NCBI GenBank assembly: GCA_050942745.1 | Contig: JBMNNX010000004.1 | Coordinates: 1 to 64,000 of the forward strand | Length of the DNA: 64,000 bases | Source of the DNA: UBA10939 sp050942745 | GTDB taxonomy: Bacteria; Myxococcota; Myxococcia; Myxococcales; UBA5297 | Direction: 5' to 3' | In this document: positions 52,790 through 62,979 of the stretch, piece by piece | Layout of the letters: every line of letters begins with the position of its first letter | Position numbering within the stretch: position 1 is the first letter of the stretch | Notes under the pieces: generated by a model | What the model was told of the DNA's origin: nothing | Databases searched by the model: none | What the model saw: only the letters and a program-made list of their open reading frames with translations | Program-made: the position numbers and the translations under genes

Positions 52790-53626
52790 ATGCCCCTGGC
52801 CCATAACGACGACTTCCTCGCAGTGAGCCTCCTGATCGCGAAGTACGGAGCGCCTGTCTTCAGGCGTGCGCCGACCCAGGCCGAGCGCCTGGATCCGAAG
52901 GTCTGCGTGGTGGACGTGGGCGATGAGCACTGCGCCGAGCGGATGTGCTTCGACCACCACCAGCTCCCGCGCGACCACGTTCCGACCTGCTCAATCAGCC
53001 TGGTGCTGAAGCACCTGGGGCTCTACGAGGACGCCCGGCTCCTGTGTGGCTGGCTCGAGGTCGCCGAGTGGCTCGACGTGCGCGGGCCGCAGAAGACGGC
53101 CGAATGGCTCGGCGTCGCTCGCGCGGTCATCGACCGCCTCTCCTCTCCGGTCGAAGGCTCGTTGCTGCGCCGCTTCAGCGGCTGTTCGGAGCTGTTTCCG
53201 GGCGAACCGCTCTACGAGGTGATGCGCTTCGTCGGCGAGGACCTCATCGACCATCTGACGACCGGACGCGCGCGGATAGACCGCATCGCCGAGCGCGCCA
53301 CGCTCTGGAGGCTGGAGGCGCGCGGCGAGGTCTTCGAGGCGCTCTTCGTGCCCAGGACCGAGCCTCTCCCTGCCGATCCCGCGGCGGACACCGAGCAGTA
53401 CGTCCGCGTCGCGGGCTTGAGCGGACGCGTCGCGGCCATCGTCTACCCGGACCGCCGCTCGACCGGCTTCGGCATCGCCCGGTTCGATGACCACCCCAAG
53501 CTCGACTTCTGCCGCGTTGCGGCCGAGCCGGACGTCCTGTTTGCCCACAAGAGCGGGTTTCTCTGCAAGACCTCGGCGACGGCGCCGGAGAGGCTGCAGG
53601 CGCTGCTCTGCGCGGCGTGGGGCTGA
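52790..53626 (+). CDS. MYG1-like (UPF0160) metal-dependent hydrolase
   Basis: This 278-aa protein opens with PLAHNDDFLAVSLLI and VCVVDVGDEHCAERMCFDHHQ. These are the H-D and D-x-DHH metal-binding segments of the MYG1/DHH-like family, whose eukaryotic member is a nucleolar/mitochondrial RNA exonuclease. The C-terminal part (ADTEQYVRVAGLSGRVAAIV, STGFGIARFDDHPKLDF) matches the family's second domain in type. It is shorter than eukaryotic MYG1 (about 380 aa). The role in bacteria is not established. No ribosome site stands out before the ATG. It is convergent with the cyclase gene. Confidence 0.75.
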   Translation: MPLAHNDDFLAVSLLIAKYGAPVFRRAPTQAERLDPKVCVVDVGDEHCAERMCFDHHQLPRDHVPTCSISLVLKHLGLYEDARLLCGWLEVAEWLDVRGPQKTAEWLGVARAVIDRLSSPVEGSLLRRFSGCSELFPGEPLYEVMRFVGEDLIDHLTTGRARIDRIAERATLWRLEARGEVFEALFVPRTEPLPADPAADTEQYVRVAGLSGRVAAIVYPDRRSTGFGIARFDDHPKLDFCRVAAEPDVLFAHKSGFLCKTSATAPERLQALLCAAWG

Positions 53627-53770
53627 GGCGAGCCGCCTCCCGCGGTTCGAATCCCTTGCCCCAGGCAAAGGCGCGGCGACTGCGGGCGCCCGAGGTCGCG
53701 GCGGCAGGATAGTCACACTCTCCGCGGTAGCTCGCCTGGGCTTGGCGCTCCTCCCCGCCGGCGCTGCGCT

Positions 53771-56700
53771 CTAGGTACCCGTCAGCCGCCTCTCGACCTG
53801 GCGCACCTCTTGGAGCTCGACGCTCAAGCCGCGGGCGCTCGCGAGCCTCTTCGCCTCGTCGAGCAGCTTTCGAGCCCGCTCTCGCTCGCTCTCCCAGAGC
53901 GCCTCGGCGAGGTAGGCCCTGCCGCAGACCGCCGCGTGGTGCGCGAGCGTCGTCTCGGCGAGCTCGATCGCCTGCTCGAGCGCGTGGATCGCGCGCCGGG
54001 TGTCGCGCAGCAGCCAGCGCGCCCGGCCGATGCCGCACAGCGCCGCGGCCTCGACCGGCCCGGCCGAAAAGTGCCGGCTCGTCTCGAGCACGGCCTCGAG
54101 CTGTTCGAGCGCCTTGGCGGGCATCGCCTGCGCGAGCGCTACCTCGGCGACGTGCAGCGCGGCCGAGGCCGCGTCCATCGGCTGGTGCAGGCCGGTGTAG
54201 AGCCGCTGCGCCTGCAGGTGCTTCTCGCGCGCGCCGTCGAGATCGCCCGCGGCGTAGAGCGCGCGCCCGAGGTAGGTGAGCGCGAGCGCCTGCTGCCCGC
54301 GGTGGCGCTGCTTCTCGGCGAGGTCGAAGGCCGACTCGGCCCAGGACACGGCCTCCCTGGTGCGCCCCAGCTCGGCGAGCACGCTCGAGAGCATGCCCTC
54401 GATGAGCGGCGCGAGCTCCTCGGTCGCCATCATCCGCGCCGCCGACAGCTCGTCGAGCGCCTCGCGAAGCTGCCCGAGCGAGAAGCGGTGCTGGGCGCAG
54501 GTCATCATCAGGCTCGCCCGCAGCGCCGGGGGCGCGTCTTCGGGGATCTCGGCGCGCGCCTGCTCGGTCAGCTCGGCGGCGAGCTCGGGGTTGCCCTCGC
54601 AGCTCGCGCAGCGCGCCGCGGCGATGTGCGCCCGAAGCCTGGCCAAGGGATCGCGCACCTTCTTCGCCAGCTTGACCGCGAGCTCCCGCGCCTCGGCCCA
54701 GGCCGCCAGCGCGCTCAGACACTCGACCTCGGCGACCCGGCACTCGGTCGCGTCCCCTCCCATCGCCTCGAGGTGGCGGGCGGCCGCGCGGTGGAGCCGC
54801 AGCGCGTCTGAGAAGGCTCCGCGCCGCTGGGCGAGGCGCGCGGCGGCCAGGCATGTGCTCGAGGCGTTGGGGTGGTCGTCGGCCGCGTCGTAGTGCAGCG
54901 CGGGCTCGGCGAGCCCGGTGCCGGCGCGCTGCGCGAGGACGGCGGCGACCCGCGCGTGCAGCGCCCGCCGCTGCTCGACCGGGAGGCCCGAGTAGATCAC
55001 CTCGCGGTCGGAGACGCGGGCGAAGAGGTAGACGGGCTCGTCGCCGCCGGCGGCCATCAACAGGCCGACCCGCGCCAGGTGCTCGAGCGCGTCGGCGGTC
55101 GTCTCGCGGGCGACTCCGCAGAGCTCGCAGAGCCGGAAGGCGAGCTCGGCGCCCGACTCGTGGCCGAGCACGCTGAGCGCGCGCAGCACCTCGCGCATCG
55201 GCGCCGGGAGCTGGTCGATCTCGGCGAGCACGAGCGTCTCGAGGTCGGGCGGCAGGCTGCCCGCCGGATCGGAGGCGGCCTCGAAGGACAGGGAGGCCGT
55301 GCCGCCGACGATCTCGACGAGCCCGCGCGCCGACAGCCAGCGCGCCAGCCGCTGGATGAAGAGCGGGTTGCCGCCCGCGCGCGTCTCGACCGCGTCGGCG
55401 AGCAGCAGGCTAACCTCGCGCACCCCGAGGCCGCGCGCGAGCAGGGCGCGTCCCGCGTCAGAGGGCAGCGGGCGCAGCTCCAGCGTCCCGTCGCGCGGCA
55501 GGCGCGAGCGCGCCCGGAGGCGAGCGTCGTGCGCGTCGTGGCGACGACGAACAGGGCCGCGCGCTCGATGAGCTCGGGCAGCGAGCGGAACAGCTCGACC
55601 GAGGCGTCGTCGGCGTTGTGGGCGTCCTCGACGACCACCATCAGCGGCGCCTCGCGCGTCATCTGCCGGACCAGGTGCGCGGTGAAGAGCCGGGCCGCGC
55701 CGCGGTCGGCCGAGCTGGGATCGAGCACGTGCGTCGCCAGGCGCGCCAGGCTCTCGTCGTGAATCGACATACGTTCGAGCGCCCCGCGGACGGCGGCGAG
55801 CGAAGGTCTCGGCTCGAGCGGCAGGCCGAGCCAGGCCGCGGCGAGCGCGCGCATCGGCGCGTAGGGCTGGCTGCGGCGCTCGTAGTCGCAGCGGACGCCG
55901 AATGCGACGCCGCCTTCGTCGATCCAGCGATCAATGGCAACCCCAACCAGCGCGCTCTTGCCTATCCCCGCCGGCCCCGCGACGGTGAGCATGCTCAGGC
56001 GGCCGGAGAGCGGGCGGCGCGAGGCATCGGCGAGCAGCGACAGCTCGCGGTCGCGGCCGAGCAGCGGCGGCCTGCCGATGCGGCGCACCAGGCGGCTCGC
56101 CGCGAAGCGGCGCGGCGCGGTCACGGCGATGGGGGTGATGGGCAGGCTCTTGCCCTTGAGCGGCAGCGGCGCCTTGGGGCGGCCGAGGAAGGAGTCGACC
56201 CGCGCCCAGCACGAGGGGCCGCAGAGCACCTCGCCCGGCTCGGCCGCGTGCGCGAGGCGCGCGGCGACGTTGACGGTGTCGCCGAGCACGGTCAGCTCGC
56301 GCTTGAGCACCGAGCCGAGCTCGCCCGAGAAGATGGGGCCGGCCTCGAGGCCGATGCGCGCCGGCGTGCCGGCGAGCTTGTCGCGCAGCTCGAGCGCGAA
56401 GGCGACCGCGCGCCGCTCGTCGTCGCCGCGGGTCGAGGGGATGCCAAAGGTGGCGAGGATGCGCGGGCCGCGGCGCGTCCCGTCGATCTTGTTGAGTAGC
56501 CCGCCGTGGCGCGCCGCGCACTCGCAGGCGAGCGCATAGTGCTCGCACAGCCGCTCGAGCGCGATGTCCCAGCCGTCGATCTCGGCGAACACCGCGCAGG
56601 CGTGCCGGCGCTCGGAGGGGACCGCGTCGGCCGAGAGGCTGCCGACGATGCGCTCCCAGAGCTCGGGGGCGACGAACCTTCGGAGCTGCGCGATGGCGTG

Positions 56701-57364
56701 CTCGACGCGCTCGTCGCTCAGGCCGCCGAGGACGTAGGCGATGGGCTGGCGCTTGGCGACCAGGCCGTTGCAGACCCGCTCGAGCAGGTTGGACCCGGCG
56801 CGGAACGGCCCGCGCGGCTTGCCGGGCGCGTCGACGAGGATGTTCGCGCGGCCCGACGTGGTCGGCGGAGAGCACCGCGCGCACCGCGGCGTCGCCAGCG
56901 AGGAAGCAGTCGAGCCGGCCGGTGGGCGCGCCTACGGTGATCAGGTGGAACGTCCCGCTGGCGACGCCGACGCGGATGGCGAGGTGGCGCAGGCTCGCCT
57001 CGGCCTTGGGCAGCTCGGCCATCACCTCCTGAGCCGCGAGCGCGGCGGCGCAGGCGCGGGCGAGGTGGTTGCGGCCCTCGAAGTAGACGAGCAGCGAGTC
57101 GCCCGCAAACTTCACGAGGAAGCCCTCGTAGGGAAAGATCGCGTCCTCGAGCAGGACCGAGAAGATGCGGTTGAGCAGCCGGGTCAGCTCGTCGGTGCCG
57201 TCGCGCCCGCGGGCGACGTAGGCCTCCGAGAGCGCGGTGAAGCCCGAGAGGTCGGCGGAGAGGACGGTGCCGCGGATGGCCCGGCGCCCTGGCCCGAGGG
57301 AGCCGCCGTTGACCGCGGTGAGCACCGCGTCGAACGGCACGTAGGTGATGAGTCGCGCGAGCAC
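53771..57364 (-). CDS. Tandem class III cyclase-ATPase-TPR protein, sAC-like (frameshifted twice)
   Basis: The joined reading of about 1200 residues has four parts. First is a cyclase domain with both metal Asp (VLSADLSGFTALSE and VKFAGDSLLVYF). Second is a cyclase domain with a poor metal site (VFAEIDGWD, NKIDGTRRGPRILATFG) but an intact KRELTVLGDTVNVAARL signature. An AAA-type ATPase follows (VAGPAGIGKSALV, Walker B VVVEDAHNADD), then a long TPR region (about 53771-55300). This order is that of soluble adenylyl cyclase. Frame breaks lie near 56860 (SADHVG to RANILVDAPGK) and near 55512 (ASGRARS to RLPRDGTLELRP). The start is a GTG at 57364; coding-like sequence continues upstream in the same frame (APLAAHLAEQAVGDRR), so the true start may be farther out. 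Confidence 0.78.
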
Positions 57365-57798
57365 CGTGCGGCGGTCGCCGACGGCCTGTTCGGCGAGGTG
57401 TGCCGCCAGAGGAGCTTTCGGTAGAGCTCTTCGCGACTTGTTGGCTGGCAGGGGCGCCTCCGCGCTCTCCGAATTGCGTCGTCTGAGGGACGGCGAACAC
57501 GAACGTCAAGACGCTATCAGAATCGAGGCGGCCGGCGGGGGAGGGGCCGAGGTTGGCACAGAGGGGTCCGCCGGGCGCATGGACCGGTGCTTCGGTAGGT
57601 GCGATCGCTTCTCCGAGGGGGTGCGGTCGATTAGTCGAGGGAGTGCGATTGCCTATATGGGTAGTCGCGGTCGGTTGGTCGAGTGGGCGGCGCCGGCGAG
57701 ACTCCCGGAAAGCCTGTCGGCCCGAGGTTTCCAACAGCACCGGCTTTGGCACAGAGGGTGACGGCGGCGAACCCTTTCGGCCGGGACGGTCTGCCGCC
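57365..57798. other. Intergenic region
   Basis: This region lies between the histidine kinase 3' end and the cyclase start, both minus strand. About the first 80 bp extend the cyclase frame without a start codon that I can assign. The rest shows nothing recognisable. Confidence 0.5.
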
Positions 57799-59751
57799 TC
57801 AGCGGCGGAATTCGTCTACCGGCACCTTCGGAAACCGCACGCGGAAGACGGTGCCCTCGGACGCGGTCGATCGCACTTCGATGGCGCCCCCGTGCGCGCG
57901 CAGGATCTGCTGGACGATGTAGAGGCCAAGCCCCAGTCCGCTGCCCGGATGGTCGGCGCCGACCCGGTGAAAGGGATCGAAGAGCCGCGACAGCACGTCC
58001 GCGGGAATGGGCGTCCCCTGGTTCCTCACTTCGATAAGGGCTTGGTTCGCCTGGTTGTGCAGCACCAGCTCGACGGGCATCCCCTCGGCGCCGTGCTCGA
58101 GCGCGTTGCTCACGAGGTTCGACAGCACCTGGAAGAGCCGCTCCGGATCCCATTCGCCGCGCACGCCGACGGTCGGGCACGACAGCTCAATCTGGCCGGG
58201 GTGGAGCACGGCGAGCTCGTCGACGACGGCGCGGGCAATCTCGCAAAGGTTCGTCGGCCGCCGCGCGATAGGCAGGCCGCCTGGCATGCGCGCGCGCGTG
58301 AAGTCGTGGAGCTGCCCGATCATGCGCGCCATCCGGTCGGCGCTCGTGGAGATGCGCCGCGCGGCTGCCAGCGCGAAGGCTGGGAGCGTCTCGCCGCGCT
58401 GGAGCATCAGGTTGGCCGAGAGCGTGATGGCGCCCAGCGGGCTGCGCAGGTCGCGTCCGACGATGCCGGCGAGGCGCTCGCAGAGCTGCTCGCACCGCTT
58501 GCGTTCGGTGATGTCGGCGAGCAGCACCGCGACCCCGCCTTCCTGCGTCGGGCGGGCGCGCACTTCGGCCCAGAGGTCGGGGGCGAGGTTGTGCTCGAAC
58601 CGGGCCTCGACCCGCTTGCGCAGGACCTCGTGCAGCCTCTGCCAGCACTCGGACCCCGGTCGGACGGACGACGGCAGCAGCTCCCAGAAGCTGTGGCCGA
58701 TCGCCTGTTCGCCCGAAACGCGGGTGATGCGCTCCTGGGCGCGGTTGGCGAGGACCACGCGGAAGTCCTTGTCGAGCACGAAGCAGGGGTCGAGCTCATC
58801 GAAGGCCTCGACGGCTCGCCCGCGCTCGCGCCGCGCCGCGCGCAGCTCCTCGGACTGCGCCACCTGCTCGGTGACATCGAGGACGACAGCGCTCGCGCCG
58901 AGCAACTCGCCGCCGGGGCCGATCACCGGGGAGCAGTGGACCTGCCATTCACGCCGCTCGCGCGGGCGCGTGGGGACGGGCATTGAGACGCGGTGGTTGC
59001 GCAGCGACTCGCGGCTGCGGAGCACGTGCTCGAAGTCGCGGGCCATCCGGAAGCCGAGGTCGCCAGGCAGCACTTCGGCGATCTCCCTGCCGCCATGCTC
59101 GCGCGCGGAGACGCCGTCCATGCGCGCGAGCTCGTCGTTGACCTGCTCGAAGCGCAGCCTCTCGTCCAGTACGCCGACGCCCCCGGGCACTGCGTCGAGC
59201 ACGGCGGCGAGTTGAGCGCGCGCGCGGTCTGCGGCGTCGCGCGCCTCCTTCGCCTGGCGGCGCAGCTCCTCGACGGTTGCCTGGGGCACCTCGCGGCCGA
59301 CGAGAGGTCGTCGCTCCGCCTCGCGCTCGACCGAGGGCCCGAGGTAGTCGGCGGCGACCTGATCGAGCGCCCGGCCGAGCGCCTGGGCCTCGGGAATCGG
59401 GATGGCCGGCTGCACCTCGCGGCCCCACACGATCAGCACGGCCTCTCGGATGGTCGAGAGGAGCGCCCATGCTCGGCCGGCGTCGAGCGCGCCATCGAGT
59501 GCTCGAGCCCCCGGTTCGACAGTCGGGCGGGCGAGCGGGCCAGGCGCCGACTCTCGCTCGGCCGCGACGGTTGAGGAGATCCGCTCGAGCAGCCTGCGCG
59601 TGGACTCGAGCACCTCGCGGCGGCTCAGGCCCGCGGTCGCCGGGTGCCGGCGGACGAGACGCGCGGCCTCGCTAGCGATTTGCGTGGCTCGCAGTCGCAG
59701 GAGCTCGTCGAGATTGACGGGCTCCCCGACGGATGCGGTCGGCCCCGGCAT
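57799..59751 (-). CDS. PAS-PAS histidine-kinase-like protein with Arg in place of the phospho-His
   Basis: This 650-aa soluble protein has an N-terminal helical domain (1-160) resembling RsbRD-type sensor regions, then a coiled-coil stretch (about 165-195). Two PAS domains lie at about 195-315 and 325-415 (VTEQ and ITERK ends). HisKA follows and a HATPase at the C-terminus. The HATPase looks competent: N-box NLVSNALEHG, VRNQGTPIP and GSGLGLGLYIVQQI. The H-box reads GIVGRDLRSPLGAI, whereas relatives have a His where Arg433 stands (codon CGC at 58455-58453). So autophosphorylation at the usual site is not possible. It may be a pseudokinase or carry a point mutation or read error. No response regulator is adjacent. 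Confidence 0.85.
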   Translation of the reverse strand: MPGPTASVGEPVNLDELLRLRATQIASEAARLVRRHPATAGLSRREVLESTRRLLERISSTVAAERESAPGPLARPTVEPGARALDGALDAGRAWALLSTIREAVLIVWGREVQPAIPIPEAQALGRALDQVAADYLGPSVEREAERRPLVGREVPQATVEELRRQAKEARDAADRARAQLAAVLDAVPGGVGVLDERLRFEQVNDELARMDGVSAREHGGREIAEVLPGDLGFRMARDFEHVLRSRESLRNHRVSMPVPTRPRERREWQVHCSPVIGPGGELLGASAVVLDVTEQVAQSEELRAARRERGRAVEAFDELDPCFVLDKDFRVVLANRAQERITRVSGEQAIGHSFWELLPSSVRPGSECWQRLHEVLRKRVEARFEHNLAPDLWAEVRARPTQEGGVAVLLADITERKRCEQLCERLAGIVGRDLRSPLGAITLSANLMLQRGETLPAFALAAARRISTSADRMARMIGQLHDFTRARMPGGLPIARRPTNLCEIARAVVDELAVLHPGQIELSCPTVGVRGEWDPERLFQVLSNLVSNALEHGAEGMPVELVLHNQANQALIEVRNQGTPIPADVLSRLFDPFHRVGADHPGSGLGLGLYIVQQILRAHGGAIEVRSTASEGTVFRVRFPKVPVDEFRR

Positions 59752-60110
59752 GTCACAAAGGTAGGGGTCCGATGGATGTGCGCGAAGGCTTGCTCGCGCC
59801 CGGCCCGCGGTGCGGAGAGCCGCTCATCGGCCTGAACGCGCGGGCGGGGAAGGGGCGGCGAAGGCCGTTCTGCGGTCGGTCGGAGGGACGGCTCTACGAA
59901 CGAGCCGCCGTCGGCAGCGACGCACGCAGCGCGGGCGGACGCGCGCGCCGCAGTGAGCCGGAAGGGCTCGCGATCAGCAGGGTCCAAGCTTCAGCCCGCC
60001 GGCGCCTTTTGCGGGCGGGCATCTTCTTGCCTGATCGCGCGCCTGCGGTATGGACTGTCAGTGGCGCAACAACGGGTTCAAACAGCCAAGAAGCGCGCCG
60101 GAGACAGTGG
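59752..60110. other. Intergenic, divergent promoter region
   Basis: This 359-bp region lies between the divergent histidine-kinase-like and MgtC-like genes. No clear operator, repeat or small gene was seen. Confidence 0.5.
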
Positions 60111-61409
60111 ATGACCGAGTACGAGCCCTTCCTCTCGATAGGCCTGGCCTTGTCCGCGGGCTTGCTCATCGGCCTCGAGCGCGAGCAGTCCGCGCCGCCG
60201 GAGGTGAAGTCCGACGGCAGCTTCCTCGGCGGGGCGCGCACCTTTCCGATCTTCGCGCTCGTCGGCGCCTGCACGATGCTGCTCGCGCGGCAGGTCGGGC
60301 TCGCGGTGGTCGCCTTCGGGTTCCTGGCGACGCTCGCCTTCCTCATCATCTCCTACGCCCACGACGTGCGAAGCGGCGGCGACCGCGGGCTCACCTCCGA
60401 GGCCTCGCTGCTGCTCTGCTTCCTGCTCGGAGCGCTCGCGCTCACCGAGGGCGTCATTGAGCCGCTGCAACGGAAGGTCTTCGTCGTCGCCTCGGTCGCG
60501 GTCGTCTCGACCCTGCTGCTGTCGATAAAGCCCTCGCTGCACGCCTTCGTGCGCAAGGCCTCGAAGGAAGACGTCTACGCGACGCTCAAGTTCCTGGTGG
60601 TCGCGGTGGTCATCCTGCCGCTGCTGCCCGACCAGAGCGCCGGCCCGCTCGATGTGCTCAACCCCTACAAGCTCGGGCTGATGGTGGTCCTCATCGCCGG
60701 CATCAGCTTTGTGGGCTACGTTGCCATCCGCGTGCTCGGGCCCGAGCGCGGGATCGGGCTGACCGGGTTCGTCGGCGGCATCGTCTCGTCTACCGCGGTG
60801 ACGCTCTCGTTCTCGGCGCGCGCCAAGCAGGAGCCGCGGCTGGCCGCCTCGTGCGCGCTGGCGGTGGTGCTCGCCTCCTCGATCATGTTCGGGCGCATCG
60901 TGCTCGAGGTCGCGGTGGTCAACCCGTCGCTGGTCGCGCCGCTCGCGGTGCCGATGGTCACGATGATGGCCGCCGGAGTAGTGGCGAGCATCCTCTTCTA
61001 TCGGCGCGCCAGGAGCCTGGGTAAGACCGCGGCCAACCTCCAGTTCTCCAATCCGTTCGAGCTCTCCTCGGCGCTCAAGTTCGCGCTGCTCGTCTCGGCG
61101 GTGCTGCTGATCTCCAAGGCGGCGACGACCTACCTGGGCACCGGGGCCACCTACCTCGCCGGTCTGCTCGCCGGCGCCGCGGACGGCGACGCCATCGCGC
61201 TGTCGATGGCCGACCTGGCCAGGCAGGGGCAGATAGGGACCGAGGTAGCGGTGACTACCATCCTGCTCGGCGCGGCGTCGAACACCGCGGCCAAGGCCGT
61301 GCTCGCGGCGGTCGTCGGCGGCTGGGGCTTCGCCAAGCGGATTGCGCTCGCCTTCACCGGGATCCTGGCGACGGGCGGGGTCGGGCTCGCTTTCGTCTGG
61401 ATCGTGTAG
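60111..61409 (+). CDS. MgtC/SapB family membrane protein with DUF4010 domain
   Basis: This 432-aa polytopic membrane protein has an N-terminal MgtC-like domain of four helices (FLSIGLALSAGLLIGLEREQ with the conserved G-LIG-ERE, and GGARTFPIFALVGA). A C-terminal DUF4010 region of about seven helices (GFVGGIVSSTAVTLSFSARA, AATTYLGTGATYLAGLLAG) follows. The combined form is common in proteobacteria. The MgtC domain is tied to magnesium limitation and virulence in enterics; the role of the fused form is not known. The ATG at 60111 was chosen because the MgtC motif starts a few residues later; the nearest purine-rich run is GGAGACAGTGG. Confidence 0.85.
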   Translation: MTEYEPFLSIGLALSAGLLIGLEREQSAPPEVKSDGSFLGGARTFPIFALVGACTMLLARQVGLAVVAFGFLATLAFLIISYAHDVRSGGDRGLTSEASLLLCFLLGALALTEGVIEPLQRKVFVVASVAVVSTLLLSIKPSLHAFVRKASKEDVYATLKFLVVAVVILPLLPDQSAGPLDVLNPYKLGLMVVLIAGISFVGYVAIRVLGPERGIGLTGFVGGIVSSTAVTLSFSARAKQEPRLAASCALAVVLASSIMFGRIVLEVAVVNPSLVAPLAVPMVTMMAAGVVASILFYRRARSLGKTAANLQFSNPFELSSALKFALLVSAVLLISKAATTYLGTGATYLAGLLAGAADGDAIALSMADLARQGQIGTEVAVTTILLGAASNTAAKAVLAAVVGGWGFAKRIALAFTGILATGGVGLAFVWIV

Positions 61410-61491
61410 CGAGGGTCCGCGTCAGGCGGACGAAGGCGGGAGGCGAGGGCCTCGCTTCGCTCCTTCCAATTGTCGCGCGAGGGCCATCTCG

Positions 61492-62034
61492 TCAGCTTGC
61501 CTTCCCGTCGAACACGCTCTCGAGGCTTGGCGCATCGATTCCCCGGTCGAACCAACTGTCGAGCTGGTCCGTGTCGGCCGACTCGACACGGAGGCGAGCG
61601 TCCTCTGGCAGGCCGCCAAAGCGGCGCTCGAGTAGGCGCAATAGGGTCTCGCGCTTGGTCGTGATTGCGGCCTCCGCCATCAACTCTTCGGCAGCCTTTG
61701 AGAGCACCACGTCCTCCTTCCCGGGAACAATCCGTCCCAGCGCGCCCCTGAGGGCTTGCTTGTCCACGGTCTCGTGCGACTTGAGGATATGGCTCACGGC
61801 GAACTGCAGAAAATCCGGCCTGTCGGCGAAGCCCTCGAGCAGCCAGGCGAGCACTTCGACGCAGTCGCCCTTGGGGAGCACGAACGCGTGCTTGAGCAGT
61901 CGCAAGCCCGCCCGGAGGTGCGGCCCGTCTGATAGCGCGTCGTCCGGTTCTCTGCCGAGATCGATCACCTGGAATGGGAAGTCGAGCAGGTGAGGCTTCT
62001 GCTCAGGCGTGGCCTCGACTTGGTCGCAGACCAC
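61492..62034 (-). pseudogene. 5'-truncated Rpn/PD-(D/E)XK transposase-like remnant
   Basis: The 180-residue frame reads like the C-terminal half of Rpn-family recombination-promoting nucleases: FPFQVIDLGREPDDALSDGP, RAGLRLLKHAFVL, VEVLAWLLEGFADR, and a DUF4351-like tail (TTKRETLLRLLERRFGGLP). The catalytic PD-(D/E)XK N-terminal half is missing; the frame starts close to the neighbouring gene's end with no ribosome site. I read it as a mobile-element-derived remnant. No inverted repeats were found around it. Confidence 0.65.
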
Positions 62035-62067
62035 GGCCGACAGAAGCCGCCGCGCCCCCGCCCAACC

Positions 62068-62979
62068 CTACTCCGGCTCGATGCGCAGCTCGCCGGTCCT
62101 CGCCACTCGATACCCGGGAATCCCCGCGAGCGCCTCGCGCAGCGGCGCGCTCTGCGCCACCTCGCACAGCCGCACGATGTGCGGGTCCCCGAGCCTGGAG
62201 GCGGGCACGAGCAGCTCGTAGGTCTCGTACCCGAGGCTGAAGAACTCGAGCCCGAATCGCTCGGCCCAGGTGCGCGGGGCGAGGCCGAGGTCCGCCTCTC
62301 CGCGCACGATCGCGGCGGCGACCTCGAGGTTCGACGCGAGGAGCGCGGCCGTCCCGAGCGCGGCGCGCTCGAGCCCCGCGCTGCGGAGCGCGGCGTCGAG
62401 CACTTCGTGCAGACCCGACGTGGGCGGCCGCCCGGCGACGCGCAAACCGGGCGCCTCCTCGATCCGCGACAGCCGCAGCCCGCTCCGAAGCAGGAACCCG
62501 ACCTCGCGCTCGGCGAGGTGAAGCCGCGCCAGCCTCACCCCGAGCCGCGGCGGCGGCGCGCGGCCGTGCCAGCCGGCGACCAGGATGTCGGCCATCGCGA
62601 CCAGCTCGATGCCCACAGCGCGGTCTGCCCGCAGGAAGCCGAGCAACGGCTGCCCGCGCTGGCGAAGCTGTTCGATCAGCACCTCGACGACAAGGTCGTC
62701 GTCGCCCGCGAGCACGGGCAAGGGCTCGGTGGTCCCCGTCCAGCTCGCCTGCGCCGGAGGCGCGACCGTGGGCGCGGCGCCCGCGCGCCCGTCCGAGCCC
62801 TCGGCCCAGCGCAGCACCTCCTCGCGCGAGAAGAGCCACTTGCCGCCCGCCCGGCGCGCGGGCATCCCGCGGCGCAGCAGCCGATAGATGTGCTTGGGAT
62901 GGACGCGCAGCAGCTCGGCCACCTCGGTCGAGGTGAGCAAGCGGTCGGTCGCTCCGGCCTTACGCGGCGGACTTCGCAT
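62068..62979 (-). CDS. Excisionase-type HTH regulator with binding-protein-like domain (molybdate/tungstate-type)
   Basis: This 303-aa one-component regulator has an N-terminal excisionase/MerR-like helix-turn-helix (LLTSTEVAELLRVHPKHIYR, RAGGKWLFSREEVLRW) at about 14-58. A Pro/Ala linker and a domain of about 215 residues follow (VGIELVAMADILVAG, GEADLGLAPRTWAERFGLEF, YELLVPASRL). The latter resembles the periplasmic-binding-protein-like sensor of molybdate/tungstate regulators. The ATG at 62979 was chosen as the nearest start to the HTH; it overlaps the upstream gene by 20 bp. It lies downstream of a TsaA-FmdE-like gene and a TonB receptor, so it probably controls that uptake operon. The ligand is inference. 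Confidence 0.75.
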   Translation of the reverse strand: MRSPPRKAGATDRLLTSTEVAELLRVHPKHIYRLLRRGMPARRAGGKWLFSREEVLRWAEGSDGRAGAAPTVAPPAQASWTGTTEPLPVLAGDDDLVVEVLIEQLRQRGQPLLGFLRADRAVGIELVAMADILVAGWHGRAPPPRLGVRLARLHLAEREVGFLLRSGLRLSRIEEAPGLRVAGRPPTSGLHEVLDAALRSAGLERAALGTAALLASNLEVAAAIVRGEADLGLAPRTWAERFGLEFFSLGYETYELLVPASRLGDPHIVRLCEVAQSAPLREALAGIPGYRVARTGELRIEPE

